Origin: Clostridiaceae bacterium
GTDB taxonomy: Bacteria; Bacillota; Clostridia; Acetivibrionales; DUMB01
DNA length: 50,013 nucleotides
NCBI GenBank assembly: GCA_012840535.1
Contig: DULF01000062.1
Location: 1-50,013 of the forward strand
Direction: 5' to 3'
Shown piece by piece: positions 1 through 8,460 of the stretch (within the stretch, counting starts at the first letter, position 1; each line of letters opens with the position of its first letter). A model generated the notes under the pieces. The model saw only the letters and a program-made list of their open reading frames with translations. It made no database searches and was not told where the DNA came from. Position numbers and translations under genes: made by a program.

Positions 1-75
1 AAGCACCGTTTAACATAAAATGTAGATAAAGAAAACAGATTAAATTATTATTAACTTGGTTGAGGTGATACATAT

Positions 76-474
76 ATGGATAGATATGTGGATAGATACA
101 AAAAGCTGGAGGCGATTGCAAACGGGTTTTACGCCGCCAGCAGAATTCAAAAAGCCTTAAACTCTGATTTTGAAACAAGCCCCGGAACATCCGTCAGATC
201 CAGTACCCTTGATAAAATATATGAAGTGTTTAATATAATTGACAAGTACTCACCGGAAAGTTACAGGCGGAATGTATCAGATATAGTAAAAAAAAGCTTT
301 CGGTACAGCCGGGCATATAAGGACATAAAACAGCATCTTTACTCGGCGAGGAACAAAAAGGCTGACAAGGACATGTTTATTAATACGCTGAAAGTGCTAA
401 AACCAATTCTTAGTAATAAACAGATTATGTTAGTGGATAAATTTATCAAGATAACAGAAATACTGTATTCATAA
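76..474 (+). CDS. Small basic protein of unknown function
   Basis: I do not recognise this 132-residue protein. It is soluble-looking, rich in Lys, Arg, Tyr and Ser, with no signal peptide, membrane segment or cysteine. The predicted character is mostly helical (long stretches of alternating charged and hydrophobic residues). The start is well supported: GAGGTGA lies about 7 bases before the ATG. A G+C-rich hairpin follows the stop, so it is probably a single-gene unit. It precedes the polyamine-uptake operon on the same strand but has its own terminator, so a functional link is not shown. Confidence 0.65.
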   Translation: MDRYVDRYKKLEAIANGFYAASRIQKALNSDFETSPGTSVRSSTLDKIYEVFNIIDKYSPESYRRNVSDIVKKSFRYSRAYKDIKQHLYSARNKKADKDMFINTLKVLKPILSNKQIMLVDKFIKITEILYS

Positions 475-492
475 CCGTATTCGTAATCCATG

Positions 493-516
493 CTGCCGGT
501 CCTGTAAGACCGGCAG
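493..516 (+). terminator. Hairpin terminator after the first gene
   Basis: A perfect 9-bp stem (CTGCCGGTC paired with GACCGGCAG) encloses a 6-base loop and is followed by TTTC. The U-tail is short, so termination may be partial. Confidence 0.6.
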
Positions 517-592
517 TTTCAAATCTACAGCAGCCTTGGAAACACCGGGATGCCTTCCTTTGAAAATTCAAAATAATTTTTAAATAAAGTTA

Positions 593-622
593 TTGACTTT
601 ATTCCTACTATGTGTTTATAAT
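593..622 (+). promoter_or_regulatory. Sigma-A type promoter of the XRE-potABCD operon
   Basis: TTGACT (593-598) and TATAAT (617-622) are separated by 18 bases. The expected transcription start is near 629, just before two operator-like dyads and about 70 bases before the regulator's ATG. Confidence 0.7.
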
Positions 623-636
623 AAATTGTTTTTGCA

Positions 637-675
637 GTTTAGTTACTGTAAACAAAATGTTTAGTGACTAGAAAC
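637..675 (+). promoter_or_regulatory. Paired operator-like dyads upstream of the XRE regulator
   Basis: Two 17-base imperfect palindromes, GTTTAGTTACTGTAAAC (637-653) and GTTTAGTGACTAGAAAC (659-675), match each other at 14 of 17 positions. They repeat at 22 bases, about two helical turns. They lie between the expected transcription start and the regulator's ribosome site, so a dimer bound there would block its own transcription. Binding by the adjacent XRE protein is inferred from position and symmetry. Confidence 0.6.
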
Positions 676-697
676 TTTTTTTTACATGGGGGATGTT

Positions 698-1237
698 ATG
701 AAAATCGGTGAAAAAATTAAGAGGCTGAGAATTAAGAGGGCTCTTACGCAGGAAGAACTTGCGAACAGGTGCGAGCTGTCAAAAGGCTTCATATCGCAGA
801 TAGAAAGGGATTTAACTTCTCCTTCGATAGCTACGCTTGTTGACATTTTGGAATCTTTAGGTACGAACCTAAAGGATTTTTTTAACGAAACAATGGATGA
901 GAAAATTGTTTTCAGAAAAGAAGATGTTTTCGAGAAAGAAAGCGAATATTTGCACCATGTTATCAGATGGATTGTGCCAAATTCCCAAAAAAATCTTATG
1001 GAGCCGATTGTAATCAACCTGGAGGTAGGCGGCAGATCGGAGGAAGACAACCCGCACGACGGAGAAGAATTTGGCTATATATTGTCCGGCAGTGTTTACA
1101 TCCATCTGGGAAATGAAAAATATAAAGCAAAGAAGGATGAAAGCTTTTATTTTAAACCGACGGTGACCCATAGCATTTCAAATGCCGGTAAAACAAGAGC
1201 CAGTGTTCTTTGGGTCTCAACACCGCCTAGCTTTTAA
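698..1237 (+). CDS. XRE-family regulator with C-terminal cupin domain (PuuR-like)
   Basis: A 179-residue DNA-binding regulator. Residues about 1-60 form the XRE/Cro-type helix-turn-helix ([20 protein letters not shown], then a recognition helix region with [11 protein letters not shown]). Residues about 105-175 form a cupin barrel with [12 protein letters not shown] and a later PTVTHSISN motif. This pairing is typical of PuuR-type regulators that sense polyamines or amines. The ATG at 698 is chosen over one 12 bases upstream because GGGGGA sits at the right distance from it. It heads the potABCD operon, so control of polyamine uptake and of itself through the two upstream dyads is the likely role. 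The ligand is inferred from context. Confidence 0.88.
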   Translation: MKIGEKIKRLRIKRALTQEELANRCELSKGFISQIERDLTSPSIATLVDILESLGTNLKDFFNETMDEKIVFRKEDVFEKESEYLHHVIRWIVPNSQKNLMEPIVINLEVGGRSEEDNPHDGEEFGYILSGSVYIHLGNEKYKAKKDESFYFKPTVTHSISNAGKTRASVLWVSTPPSF

Positions 1238-1326
1238 TAAGATTACAAATGTTTACTTGCTGCGCTTCCTCTGCAGAAGGAGTAAACTTGAATAATAATA
1301 TTATTATATTTTGGGGGCAGGGCTGT

Positions 1327-2370
1327 ATGGCTAGGAAAATAATTGAATTAGTAAATGTATCAAAAGATTATGATGGAACTGAAGCTCTTAAAAATATTAA
1401 CCTTTATATAAGAGAAAATGAATTTGTGACTCTGTTGGGTCCCAGTGGATGTGGTAAAACAACTACCTTAAGGATTATCGGCGGCTTTGAATCTCCTACT
1501 TCAGGAGAAGTGCTTTTTGAAGGTGTTAATATTAACTCTCTACCTCCGTATAAAAGAAAGGTAAACACCGTATTTCAAAAATATGCCCTCTTTACGCACA
1601 TGAACGTTTTCGAAAATGTAGCTTTTGGACTCAAAATAAAGAAGCTTGACAAGAAAGTGATAAAAGAAAAAGTGGAAAACGCGCTGAATATGGTCAATCT
1701 CTCCGGATTTGAAAAAAGGTCCGTTGACTCATTAAGCGGTGGTCAGCAGCAGAGGGTGGCCATAGCAAGAGCAATAGTCAACGAACCCCAGGTACTTTTA
1801 CTGGACGAGCCTTTAGGCGCGCTCGACCTGAAACTTCGGAAGGAAATGCAAATTGAGCTTAAGAATATGCAGAAAAGATTGGGTATTACCTTCATCTATG
1901 TAACCCATGACCAGGAAGAAGCCCTTACAATGTCCGACACAATCGTTGTAATGCGGGACGGAACTATTCAACAGATAGGAACTCCCGAAGATATTTACAA
2001 TGAGCCAAAAAACGCTTTTGTGGCCGATTTTATCGGAGAAAGCAATATAATTGACGGCATAATGATAAAAGACTATCTCGTAAGGTTTGCGGACCATGAA
2101 TTTGAATGTGTGGATAAGGGATTTGATGAAGGGGAAGCCGTTGATGTTGTAGTTCGCCCTGAGGATGTAAAAATAGTCAAAGAAGGAGAAGGCATGCTGC
2201 GCGGCAGTGTTATTTCAGTGACATTTAAAGGGGTCCACTATGAAATGATAGTTGAAAGCAACGGGTATAAATGGATGGTCCACAGCACCATGATGGAACC
2301 GGCCGGCTCAAGAGTCGGTTTGTATATAAAGCCGTATGACATTCAAATAATGAAGAAGGTGGCAATCTGA
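1327..2370 (+). CDS. potA: Spermidine/putrescine ABC transporter ATP-binding protein
   Basis: A 347-residue ATPase that powers polyamine import. Visible motifs are Walker A (GPSGCGKTT), the Q-loop, the ABC signature ([14 protein letters not shown]), Walker B ([11 protein letters not shown]) and the switch histidine in [10 protein letters not shown]. The last ~90 residues look like the TOBE domain of PotA/MalK-type ATPases. The open frame reaches back to 1249, but the ATG at 1327 has a GGGGGCAGGG ribosome site and gives the usual family start. Its stop overlaps the potB start by one base, so the two are translationally coupled. A ~90-base gap separates it from the regulator, with no terminator seen. 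Confidence 0.93.
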   Translation: MARKIIELVNVSKDYDGTEALKNINLYIRENEFVTLLGPSGCGKTTTLRIIGGFESPTSGEVLFEGVNINSLPPYKRKVNTVFQKYALFTHMNVFENVAFGLKIKKLDKKVIKEKVENALNMVNLSGFEKRSVDSLSGGQQQRVAIARAIVNEPQVLLLDEPLGALDLKLRKEMQIELKNMQKRLGITFIYVTHDQEEALTMSDTIVVMRDGTIQQIGTPEDIYNEPKNAFVADFIGESNIIDGIMIKDYLVRFADHEFECVDKGFDEGEAVDVVVRPEDVKIVKEGEGMLRGSVISVTFKGVHYEMIVESNGYKWMVHSTMMEPAGSRVGLYIKPYDIQIMKKVAI

Positions 2371-3194
2371 TGAAGAGGAATTGGATTTCTTACCCCTACA
2401 TTATTTGGATGATAATATTTATAGTGGTTCCTCTGTTGCTTGTTGTGTTTTATAGCGTAATCGTTGTGACAGAAGACGGACTGACATTTACATTGGAATT
2501 TTACAAGAGGTTCATGCAGCCCGTTTATATAAAGGTTCTGATACGTTCAATCGTGTTGGCCCTGATAAGTACTTTTATATGTCTGCTTATCGGCTATCCG
2601 GTAGCCCTTATTCTTGCCGGAAAGGGGGTCAGCAGGAAAAATACCCTTATCCTGTTGTTTGTAATTCCAATGTGGATGAACTTCCTCCTGAGGACCTACG
2701 CCTGGTTGACCCTTTTGGAAAAAAACGGGTTAATCAATACCATGTTGTCGTGGTTTGGAATTAAACCTCTAAACTTGCTTTATACAAGTGAAGCGGTTGT
2801 CCTGGGTATGGTATACAATTTTCTGCCTTTCATGGTGTTACCGATATACTCGGTGCTCAGCAAAATTGACAAGAGTGTAATAGAAGCCGCTGAAGACCTG
2901 GGCGCAAATTCCTACAAGGTTTTCACAAAAATAATTTTCCCGCTCAGCCTCCCAGGTGTTATGTCAGGAATAACCATGGTGTTTATGCCTGCAGTTACAA
3001 CCTTTGTCATATCAAGGTTATTAGGAGGCGGGCAGTTTACTTTAATAGGCAATCTGATTGACCGTCAGTTCACTACTGTAGGAGACTGGAATTTTGGGTC
3101 TGCCCTTTCAGTAGTAATGATGATCCTCATACTGATAAGTATGGCAATTATGACACGCTATGATAAGGATCGTGAAGGGAGTGCCCTGCTGTGA
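2370..3194 (+). CDS. potB: Spermidine/putrescine ABC transporter permease PotB
   Basis: A 274-residue inner-membrane permease with about six hydrophobic segments. The binding-protein-dependent transport (EAA) loop is visible as EAAEDLGANSYKVFTKIIFP, about residues 170-190, where it docks onto PotA. It starts with ATG overlapping the potA stop (TGATG) and ends overlapping the potC GTG start by four bases. Length and order match PotB in the potABCD operon. Substrate choice between spermidine and putrescine cannot be told from sequence. Confidence 0.93.
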   Translation: MKRNWISYPYIIWMIIFIVVPLLLVVFYSVIVVTEDGLTFTLEFYKRFMQPVYIKVLIRSIVLALISTFICLLIGYPVALILAGKGVSRKNTLILLFVIPMWMNFLLRTYAWLTLLEKNGLINTMLSWFGIKPLNLLYTSEAVVLGMVYNFLPFMVLPIYSVLSKIDKSVIEAAEDLGANSYKVFTKIIFPLSLPGVMSGITMVFMPAVTTFVISRLLGGGQFTLIGNLIDRQFTTVGDWNFGSALSVVMMILILISMAIMTRYDKDREGSALL

Positions 3195-3982
3195 AAGGAT
3201 TTCTCAAACGCTTTTATGTTTTGCTGATTTTTGCTTTTTTATATGCACCCATAATCGTGTTAATAGTGTTTTCTTTTAATGATTCAAAATCAAGAGGAAA
3301 CTGGAGCGGCTTCACTCTTAAATGGTACCGCCAGTTGTTCCATGACCAGCAGATAATGAGCGCGCTTTACTATACAATAATTATCGCGGTGGTATCTTCT
3401 TTTGTAGCCACTGTGATAGGCACTGCTGCCGCAATTGGAATACACAACATGAAAAAGATTAAAAAAACAATAGTAATGAACATTACTTATTTGCCTGTGA
3501 TGAATCCCGACATTGTCACAGGAATTTCGCTGATGATTTTGTTCATATTTCTGAAACTGGAGCTGGGCTTTTTAACCCTGCTGCTTTCACATATTACTTT
3601 TAACATACCATATGTAATACTTTCTGTATTGCCTAAATTAAGGCAGCTTAACAAGCATATGTACGAAGCGGCGCTGGACCTTGGAGCCACACCGTTTTAC
3701 GCATATAGAAAAGTCATTCTTCCACAGATAATGCCAGGTGTGATAACCGGCTTGCTTCTGGCTTTTACCCTGTCGCTGGATGACTTTATAATAAGCTTTT
3801 TTACAACCGGGTCAGGAGTTGCAAACCTGTCAATAGTAGTTTATTCAATGGCAAGAAGAGGTATCAGCCCTAAAATAAACGCTTTATCAACGCTTATGTT
3901 TGTAAGTGTGCTGTTATTGCTTCTTATTGTCAACAGAAGAACATCAAAAGAAAATAATGTCAAGAAGGGGAGTCATGCATGA
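3191..3982 (+). CDS. potC: Spermidine/putrescine ABC transporter permease PotC
   Basis: The second permease, 263 residues, with about six membrane segments and the EAA loop (EAALDLGATPFYAYRKVILP, about residues 158-177). The N-terminal half contains FSFNDSKSRGNWSGFTLKWY, the typical PotC periplasm-facing stretch. It begins with GTG inside the 3' end of potB and overlaps potD by four bases (ATGA). With PotB it forms the heterodimeric channel. Nothing appears damaged. Confidence 0.93.
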   Translation: MKGFLKRFYVLLIFAFLYAPIIVLIVFSFNDSKSRGNWSGFTLKWYRQLFHDQQIMSALYYTIIIAVVSSFVATVIGTAAAIGIHNMKKIKKTIVMNITYLPVMNPDIVTGISLMILFIFLKLELGFLTLLLSHITFNIPYVILSVLPKLRQLNKHMYEAALDLGATPFYAYRKVILPQIMPGVITGLLLAFTLSLDDFIISFFTTGSGVANLSIVVYSMARRGISPKINALSTLMFVSVLLLLLIVNRRTSKENNVKKGSHA

Positions 3983-5082
3983 GAAATTTAGTTAAGATTG
4001 TTTTGGCTATAGTTTTATTTTCAATATTAATAGGCACCTTTGCAGGATGTAAAGGCGGTAACGGAAGCAAGGATGATTTGAATGCGAACCAAAGCGGTAA
4101 TAAGAATGAAAGCAAAAAAAAGGTTGTGTTAAATGTTTATAACTGGGGTGATTATATAGAAGAAACAGTCATCGATGGTTTTGAAAAAAAATATGGCATA
4201 AAAGTCAATTATGAAATGTTTACAACAAATGAGGATATGTATGTAAAGATTAAATCAGGTGCCGGCAACTACGATGTAGCCATCCCGTCGGATTATATGA
4301 TAAAAAGAATGATATCCGAAAATCTTTTAAATAAAATAAATTTTAACAATATCCCAAATTACAAATATATTGAGGAACGTTTTAAAAATCTGGCATTTGA
4401 CCCGAATAATGAATATTCAGTCCCATATATGTGGGGAACCGTAGGTATATTGTATAATACGACCATGGTTGATGAACCTGTGGACAGCTGGAATATACTG
4501 TGGAATAAGAAGTACGAAAAACAAATATTTATGCTTGACAGCCAAAGGGATTCCCTGGGCGTTGCCCTTAAAAAACTGGGGTATTCCATGAATACGCGCA
4601 GCGTCGAAGAATTGGAAGAAGCAAAGAAGGCTTTGCTGGAGCAGAAGCCATTGGTACTTGCCTATGTTGTTGACGAAGTGAAGGACAAAATGATCGCCGG
4701 TGAAGGCGCGCTTGCCGTTGTATGGTCCGGGGACGCATTTTACTGCATAAGCGAAAACCCGGACCTGGCATATGCAATTCCAAAGGAAGGGTCAAACCTG
4801 TGGTTTGACTCCATGGTAATACCTGTTACCAGCGGGCACCAGGAAGAAGCTGAATTATTTATTAATTATATGTGTGAGCCGGAAGTGGCATTTAAAAATG
4901 CAGATTATATCGGCTACGCCACTCCTCATTCAGAGGCTAAAAAGATGCTCGATCCCGAAGTCGTAAACGACAGGGCATTTTATCCTCTCGAAGAGGATTT
5001 GGGAAATTTTGAAATATTCGAGTATGACGCAGAAGCTATGAAAGATTATGACAGAATCTGGACAGAGGTTACATCTGAATAG
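3979..5082 (+). CDS. potD: Polyamine-binding lipoprotein PotD
   Basis: A 367-residue extracellular substrate-binding protein. The first 23 residues are a lipoprotein signal with lipobox GTFAGC, so Cys24 would be lipidated and anchored to the membrane. A Ser/Asn/Lys-rich linker follows. The mature domain begins with VLNVYNWGDYIEE, the characteristic opening of PotD/PotF proteins, whose Trp and Asp/Glu residues take part in polyamine binding. It is the last gene of the operon, overlaps potC by four bases, and is followed by a strong terminator. Polyamine class specificity is confident; the exact ligand is not. Confidence 0.93.
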   Translation: MRNLVKIVLAIVLFSILIGTFAGCKGGNGSKDDLNANQSGNKNESKKKVVLNVYNWGDYIEETVIDGFEKKYGIKVNYEMFTTNEDMYVKIKSGAGNYDVAIPSDYMIKRMISENLLNKINFNNIPNYKYIEERFKNLAFDPNNEYSVPYMWGTVGILYNTTMVDEPVDSWNILWNKKYEKQIFMLDSQRDSLGVALKKLGYSMNTRSVEELEEAKKALLEQKPLVLAYVVDEVKDKMIAGEGALAVVWSGDAFYCISENPDLAYAIPKEGSNLWFDSMVIPVTSGHQEEAELFINYMCEPEVAFKNADYIGYATPHSEAKKMLDPEVVNDRAFYPLEEDLGNFEIFEYDAEAMKDYDRIWTEVTSE

Positions 5083-5101
5083 AAGCTGTGCACACGCACA
5101 C

Positions 5102-5127
5102 AGGGGCTGTCTTTTCAGGCAGCCCCT
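5102..5127 (+). terminator. Terminator of the potABCD operon
   Basis: A 10-bp stem (5102-5111 with 5118-5127, one G-U pair) with a TTTTCA loop and a short CTCTT tail. It sits in the 55-base gap between potD and the converging minus-strand gene and may serve both. Confidence 0.75.
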
Positions 5128-5137
5128 CTTAGCTTGC

Positions 5138-5818
5138 TTATAAATACTTCTTTGCATATAAATCCTTATCATATGGAGCTCTTCTTCCTGGGCAATTCTC
5201 TCTTGGACAAAGCTGACAGTTTTCATAATCGGTTTCCGTAGGGAATTTTATGCCTGATACGGATTTCACAGGAACCATTAAAAAGCTGTCAGTCAATAAA
5301 ACTCCTGTCGTGTTTCTAACATCGCCTAGCAATTTAAATAACTTCGTCTGTTCGCTGATTGGCCAGTCTTCCAATGAACCCGGATTCATACATGCTGTTT
5401 TCCCGGGTTTAACGTGTTCTTCAAGATGCGTTTCCATGGCTTTAAACGCACAATTCATAGCCTGTATTTTAATTGCGTCTGCCCAATATCTTTCCAGCAT
5501 ATCAGATATTGTGTTGGACCAGTCTTCAAGTTCTACTCCGCAAGTCACAACAAACGGGAATACCCTGTGGACGTCTTTCAGATTTACGCTCATTACACGG
5601 CTTATAAACTTTACTCCATTGATAACTACAAAGTTGTCGCCTTTTTCCTCTATATATGCAATTTTGTAAAGTGCCTTGGGTCTGGCTATTGACTGAGCCT
5701 CTTTAGCCATCTTTATTACAGTATCAGCATCGTCGTCAGTTGGATCCATTTTGATTGTATTAAAAAGCTGATCAAGATCTACCGTAAATTCAAGGTTGTC
5801 AAGCAAAACTCCATCCAT
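5138..5818 (-). CDS. MetH activation-domain (B12-dependent methionine synthase reactivation) family protein
   Basis: A stand-alone 226-residue protein resembling the cobalamin-dependent methionine synthase activation domain, which binds S-adenosylmethionine and a reduced flavoprotein partner to reactivate an oxidised corrinoid cofactor. Visible features are VTCGVELEDW, a long central helix region, ACMNPGSLEDWPISEQ matching the family's catalytic loop, and a cysteine cluster at the C-terminus (Cys201, Cys204, Cys209) found in clostridial stand-alone members. The ATG at 5818 is preferred to a TTG nine bases upstream, because AAGAAGGG lies at good spacing only for the ATG. No corrinoid protein or MetH lies beside it. 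Partner proteins could be the URO-D-fold proteins near the right end of the window, but that is inference. Confidence 0.82.
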   Translation of the reverse strand: MDGVLLDNLEFTVDLDQLFNTIKMDPTDDDADTVIKMAKEAQSIARPKALYKIAYIEEKGDNFVVINGVKFISRVMSVNLKDVHRVFPFVVTCGVELEDWSNTISDMLERYWADAIKIQAMNCAFKAMETHLEEHVKPGKTACMNPGSLEDWPISEQTKLFKLLGDVRNTTGVLLTDSFLMVPVKSVSGIKFPTETDYENCQLCPRENCPGRRAPYDKDLYAKKYL

Positions 5819-5993
5819 ATAGCACAAATCCCTTCTTTATTGAAAATAGTATTGCTGGTTCTTATAGTAAAATGGTAACACATTTTTTAGCTTGCGGGTA
5901 TAAAAATCTATTGAAAAATTGGAATATTTTTTGCTTGATGAGTTTCCGTATGAATTTGAAATTTTATTTTTTAAGAAAATTTTGTTTTCCTTA

Positions 5994-6022
5994 TTGACAA
6001 TTTGTGCTATATTTTGTAAACT
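5994..6022 (+). promoter_or_regulatory. Promoter-like sequence for a possible small RNA
   Basis: A perfect TTGACA (5994-5999) is followed after 17 bases by TAAACT (6017-6022). It points away from any plus-strand gene nearby; the next structure is a terminator. Confidence 0.4.
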
Positions 6023-6028
6023 TTGTAG

Positions 6029-6082
6029 TAGTGGATTTCAGTTAGCCTCTTCTGACACTGGTTTCAGAGAGGTCTTTTTTTT
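6029..6082 (+). ncRNA. Candidate ~54-nt small RNA ending in a U-tailed hairpin
   Basis: A promoter-like sequence starts transcription near 6029, and a hairpin at 6046-6072 (5-bp and 4-bp stems separated by a bulged T) is followed by eight Ts (6075-6082). There is no open reading frame in between. It may be a small RNA, a leftover leader or a decoy terminator. No known RNA family was recognised. Confidence 0.35.
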
Positions 6083-6132
6083 AGCATAAAGCTTCTTTAC
6101 ATATAAACTGAATAAGCCCGGTCTTCTGATAA

Positions 6133-8151
6133 TTATTCCATGAAATTCGCGGAATACGAATAAACACCCCCATCCTTTTCTTTCTCAAGGTTTGCCGGTA
6201 TAAGGCATATTTCGCTGTACTTATTCGCACAATCATTTATGATGATTTCCGCTCTGCTAACGCCTTCCTTCGATGATATCCCTGCTATTTCACAATAACC
6301 GTCGCTGATTCTTCTTTTTTGTATCTTAAACCCCCATTTGTATTTATCCGAGCCTTCAATGGTGATTTTTAACTTTCTATTATTGATTTTACCCAACTTG
6401 AACAACTGGTAATTTGAAGCAAGGTGATTTAACGTTCCCCGCGTTTCCGGTACTGGATATTCTGAATATATGTTGCTTACACTTACAGATGCGTTCCATG
6501 CTGCCCCTTCTTTATAATACTGCGCAGGATTGAAATTCCACGCTGTGAATCCATCAAATACAGTTCCAATATCCTCATTGCCAAATTGTTCTCTTAACGC
6601 GGCATCAATTGCGTTGACACTTTTTCTGTACCTTGTTGCCTGAATTTCCCATATTCTTCTTATTATTTCATAGCCTCCCCATTTTTCTGAGAGATATTTA
6701 GCAAACAAAACCCTGCTGTAGGTATCTTCTTCCAATGATTTCTGAGGATTTGAAAAATAGTTTTTCAGATACTGAACATAGTCATTTACGGAGCTGTAAA
6801 TCTCATCCTCATTCCAGGTTGCGCAAGCTTCTTTCCACCATTTATCCGCATCCAGATTATACGCATACTGGACCGAATGGAAGAACTCATGTGCAACAGT
6901 TACTCTCATACAGTCGTCTCTGCTTAATTTAAATCCCTTAGAACGTGAATAGTTATTATCGATGCAAATATAGCTTGAAGCCCTTCTGGGAGCGTTGCTT
7001 CCTCCCCCATAATACCTTGAAGCAACGGTTACACCGTATTTCCCGTCAAGATTGAACACATACACATCCAGGGCATCTTTCCCCGGCTCAATTATCGGAG
7101 TTCTAAACCTTCTAATATTGCATGTTATATTCTTAACCTCATCAAATGAAGATGCTACCAATTCAATATAGTCCGGTATCCCATTACCGTTTAAGTCTTC
7201 ACCCGGAACAGCATGTATTCCTGTTGTTGTGTAGTGAATTTTGAAAAAACCCCCGGGGCTTCTGTACTCTTTATCAAGAGGAGGAACCGCCGATGCGATG
7301 TACCGCTTTGCTGTCTCAACCAGTATACTGTCTGCATCCTTCCTTCTGATATAATCAAGTATTTCCTCCATTATAAGCGTTCCGCTTTTTATTGGCCTGT
7401 CTTCTGCCCCAAAACCTCTCATTATTTTACCTTTATCAAACATTGCATAAAGATAAAGCAAGATTTTAGCTTTCTCATCTATAATTCCGTTTTTGTAGGC
7501 AATATCGATACGTTCAATCAGAGGTGCTTCAGGCATCCTTACTTCAACAGGGAACTGGCGGAACACGCTACCGGTGGCTATATTCAGATTAACCCATTTC
7601 CTTTCAAAATTACCCGGCTTAAATTCCAGTATATTTTCCTGCGACCTTACTGCATCATCACTTGAGCACTTTACTTTCGCCGAAAGCTTACACCCGTATT
7701 GGTCTCTTAATGTGGGATTTACCACTGCAGCCTCCCCGATGAATAACCTTTTTGCCTGGCTTAAATCAATGTCTATTGAATAAATATCCCTTACTATAAA
7801 GTCTATACTTTCCGAAGAGACCCTTTCTATAAAAACATTTGATTCAGTTACTCCCTTTCCTTCAGGAAGTGTATCCAAATCAATACTTAGTGAATATGTA
7901 CCGTCTCTTACATAAAACCTGTATTCGCCGTTCTCATTAGTCTTTGTGGTCATAATTAGTTTTTCTCTGTAAAGGCTGACTCCGTCATCATCAGCATCCT
8001 TAGACAAATCTACTTTCCTGACAGAATAAAGTTTAACCGTAACACCCGGTACACCTCTTATATTGCCAGCAATATCAGTCCCTATTCCTGTATCTTCATA
8101 TACTTTCCCAGTTATATACTTTTCAGGATATTTCCTTGTAAAAAGGCACAT
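6133..8151 (-). CDS. Putative zinc metalloprotease with N-terminal Cna-B-like domain (MXAN_6640-like)
   Basis: A 672-residue protein. Residues about 13-110 resemble a Cna-B/SdrD-type beta-sandwich (ITGKVYEDTG..., then NENGEYRFYVRDGTYSL). Residues about 319-330 hold a calcium-loop-like DLNGNGIPDYIE. HEFFH (His421-His425) is a HExxH zinc site, with nearby WWKEACATWNEDEI giving possible further ligands. This arrangement resembles the MXAN_6640 family of putative metalloproteases. No signal peptide or membrane anchor is visible, which is odd for such domains. The ATG at 8151 is better spaced from AAGGGGG than the one at 8157. It is a single gene divergent from mecA. The protease activity is predicted only. 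Confidence 0.7.
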   Translation of the reverse strand: MCLFTRKYPEKYITGKVYEDTGIGTDIAGNIRGVPGVTVKLYSVRKVDLSKDADDDGVSLYREKLIMTTKTNENGEYRFYVRDGTYSLSIDLDTLPEGKGVTESNVFIERVSSESIDFIVRDIYSIDIDLSQAKRLFIGEAAVVNPTLRDQYGCKLSAKVKCSSDDAVRSQENILEFKPGNFERKWVNLNIATGSVFRQFPVEVRMPEAPLIERIDIAYKNGIIDEKAKILLYLYAMFDKGKIMRGFGAEDRPIKSGTLIMEEILDYIRRKDADSILVETAKRYIASAVPPLDKEYRSPGGFFKIHYTTTGIHAVPGEDLNGNGIPDYIELVASSFDEVKNITCNIRRFRTPIIEPGKDALDVYVFNLDGKYGVTVASRYYGGGSNAPRRASSYICIDNNYSRSKGFKLSRDDCMRVTVAHEFFHSVQYAYNLDADKWWKEACATWNEDEIYSSVNDYVQYLKNYFSNPQKSLEEDTYSRVLFAKYLSEKWGGYEIIRRIWEIQATRYRKSVNAIDAALREQFGNEDIGTVFDGFTAWNFNPAQYYKEGAAWNASVSVSNIYSEYPVPETRGTLNHLASNYQLFKLGKINNRKLKITIEGSDKYKWGFKIQKRRISDGYCEIAGISSKEGVSRAEIIINDCANKYSEICLIPANLEKEKDGGVYSYSANFME

Positions 8152-8157
8152 ATCCAT

Positions 8158-8460
8158 ACCCCCTTAATTCTGTTCTTTATAAGCGCCAAATCTCCAGAAT
8201 AGTCCTTCCGGGAGACAAACAGCGCAGTATTGCCTTTAGCACAGCCATGTTTCAAGGCTGCACATCTCAACATACATTTTATAGTATTCAAAACGGGGGA
8301 ATTCTGTTACTCTCTGCGAATCCGGCCTTTTGCTTTTTGGAATAGAATAATTAGCATAATTTTATGCTTCTCTTTTTATGTTTTACGAAGTATAATATAT
8401 ATAACAAAATAAATATAAAAAATAATATTTTTTATGTAATGCATTATTTAGGTGATTATT
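8158..8460. other. Divergent intergenic region before mecA
   Basis: About 300 bases. A TATAAT at 8391-8396 is the likely -10 of mecA, but no good -35 lies 16-18 bases before it. A short inverted repeat (AGCATAA/TTATGCT, 8353-8368) precedes it. Nothing coding was seen. Confidence 0.4.

Larger units (their letters stand above)
5819..6132. other. Intergenic region with a possible short transcription unit
   Basis: 314 bases between two minus-strand genes. Apart from a plus-strand promoter-hairpin pair (5994-6082, listed separately) it is A+T-rich, with no coding signal seen on either strand. Confidence 0.5.
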
